The translations under genes were made by a program, and so were the position numbers. 64,000 nucleotides of DNA from Rhizobium viscosum. Lineage in GTDB: Bacteria; Pseudomonadota; Alphaproteobacteria; Rhizobiales; Rhizobiaceae. Of the stretch, positions 62,989 through 64,000 are shown piece by piece (position 1 is the first letter of the stretch; each line of letters opens with the position of its first letter). The DNA is taken from assembly GCF_014873945.1 (NCBI RefSeq), contig NZ_JADBEC010000003.1, forward strand, positions 124,001 to 188,000, in the 5' to 3' direction. Below the pieces are notes generated by a model. That model saw nothing but the letters and a program-made list of their open reading frames with translations, had not been told where the DNA came from and did no database searches.

Positions 62989-63927
62989 GGCCTTCACGAA
63001 GCGGTAGGCGCTGTCCCTGCGCTCGGCATAACCGACGCCGGGATAGGACCAGTGATAGCCGAGCAGCTTGATCTTTTCCGAAGCCGCGCGGTCGAGCAGC
63101 ATGCGGCGGTTTTTAAGGGCGGTTTCGGGATCGGTGTCGAAGCCGAAATGCCAGGCGGGATGTGCAAAGAAGATCACGTCATTGGTGCAGGCGTCACCCG
63201 TGATGAGGAGATTGCCGTCGCCGGCGAGCTCCAGCGAGATGTGACCCGGTGTGTGGCCTGATGTTTCGATCACCTGCATTCCGGGCAGGATTTCCTGTCC
63301 CGGCTTGACGAGGGTAAGCCTGTCCTTCACCGCGAAGAAGTCGCGCTGTGCGCCGCGGGCGAAATCGTGCAGGACTGATGGCATATGGGTCTCGTAGTCC
63401 TTGTCGGTCCAGAAATTCCATTCAGTCTCGCTGACGAAATATTGCGCATTCGGATAGAGCAGCTTGCCATCGGCCACGGTCGTGGCGCCCGAATGATCGG
63501 GATGGGCGTGGGTGAAGATGACCTTGGTGATGGCTTCCGGCTCGATGCCTGCCGTCTTCAGGTTGGCAGCGAGCTTGCCGGCGCTTGCCTGGAAATGCGT
63601 GCCGGAGCCGTTATCGATGAGGATCAGGTCGTTGCCGTGGCGGATGAGCGGAATATTGGCCTGGACTGGGGCATCTGTCGCATCGCCGCCGAGCTGCGCC
63701 AATATCGGCCGGCGTTCTTCGGGCGTCGCATCGGGAAGCAGGACTTCGGCAGGCAAGGTGATGAAGCCATCGCTGACAACGGTGATGTCGAAGGCGCCGT
63801 GCGCGAAGCGATAGGATTCCGCTGCACGGGTGCTTCGCGGCAAGGCAAGGGCCGCCACGCCCGACAGGGCACCGGCCAGCAGCTGACGTCGTGTGACTGA
63901 TAGGCCGAAATCATCCAGGTTGCTCAT
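62986..63927 (-). CDS. Tat-exported metallo-beta-lactamase-fold hydrolase
   Basis: 313 aa. Tat signal VTRRQLLAGALSGVAALALP with cleavage near RAAES. MBL motif IFTHAHPDHSGATTVADG (HxHxDH), GHTPGHISLELAGDGNLLIT, LITGDACTND (Asp) and a late His in LLGYHWSYPG. Periplasmic zinc hydrolase; substrate unknown, resembling lactonase/quorum-quenching-type members. 73 bases remain to the window end. Confidence 0.9.
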   Translation of the reverse strand: MSNLDDFGLSVTRRQLLAGALSGVAALALPRSTRAAESYRFAHGAFDITVVSDGFITLPAEVLLPDATPEERRPILAQLGGDATDAPVQANIPLIRHGNDLILIDNGSGTHFQASAGKLAANLKTAGIEPEAITKVIFTHAHPDHSGATTVADGKLLYPNAQYFVSETEWNFWTDKDYETHMPSVLHDFARGAQRDFFAVKDRLTLVKPGQEILPGMQVIETSGHTPGHISLELAGDGNLLITGDACTNDVIFFAHPAWHFGFDTDPETALKNRRMLLDRAASEKIKLLGYHWSYPGVGYAERRDSAYRFVKA

Positions 63928-64000
63928 CCGCTCGTCTCCTCTTCGGTATCACCATGAGGAGACAATAGCAGTACGGCGATAGGATTTCGCCTATAAAGTT

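Overview
This 64 kb window is a high-GC, gene-dense chromosomal stretch of an alphaproteobacterium, most likely Rhizobium or a close Rhizobiaceae relative. Evidence: the gph / rpiA / DUF2059 / gor / class II DAHP synthase neighbourhood, short rhizobial palindromic repeats between genes, many LysR regulators, Tad-type pilin-like genes and several small DUF1127-like proteins. I saw no rRNA, tRNA, CRISPR array, transposase or prophage gene.

Layout. 0-17.5 kb holds small metabolic and regulatory units: a cut glycerophosphodiesterase, cupin, two NmrA-type oxidoreductases, a Ca2+/H+ antiporter, a K+ channel, an ArsR-AHSA1-GFA operon with a probably leaderless promoter, a 2H phosphoesterase, three LysR regulators, an AraC regulator, an IlvB-like ThDP enzyme, an alpha/beta hydrolase, TauE/SafE and a Rid protein. 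17.7-30.3 kb is an envelope-protein island: DUF2950, DUF3300, a ClC channel, two tandem MarR proteins, a Tat-exported sulfatase, an MltF-like transglycosylase, a DUF4239-like membrane protein, an OmpA-domain protein, a Cys-repeat protein and DUF1254. Four copies of one long promoter motif (16 of 17 core bases fixed, all in the same orientation to the downstream gene) sit before four transcription units of this island. I read this as one undescribed co-regulated periplasmic system. 30.3-41.3 kb has two LysE exporters, a decayed EamA transporter, ChrA, two methyltransferases, a ROK sugar kinase divergent from a GH15 glucoamylase, and a GGEEF protein. 41.3-53.8 kb is central metabolism and wall: class I and class II fumarases, an L,D-transpeptidase, gph, rpiA, gor, a TadG-like protein and DAHP synthase. 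53.9-64 kb contains a putative membrane-bound LAS metallopeptidase, three Nudix proteins, a HIT protein, tyrS, a stand-alone glycyl-tRNA-synthetase-like catalytic core, a TadE/TadG pair, a GFA protein and a Tat-exported metallo-beta-lactamase-fold hydrolase.

How parts may work together. The glucoamylase would release glucose that the divergent ROK kinase could phosphorylate. The sulfatase/transglycosylase/OmpA/Cys-repeat/DUF1254/DUF3300 set acts outside the cytoplasm and shares one operator. HIT and Nudix enzymes near the aaRS-like core could handle adenylylated or dinucleotide by-products (inference). Family assignments rest on motifs read by eye; no searches were run.
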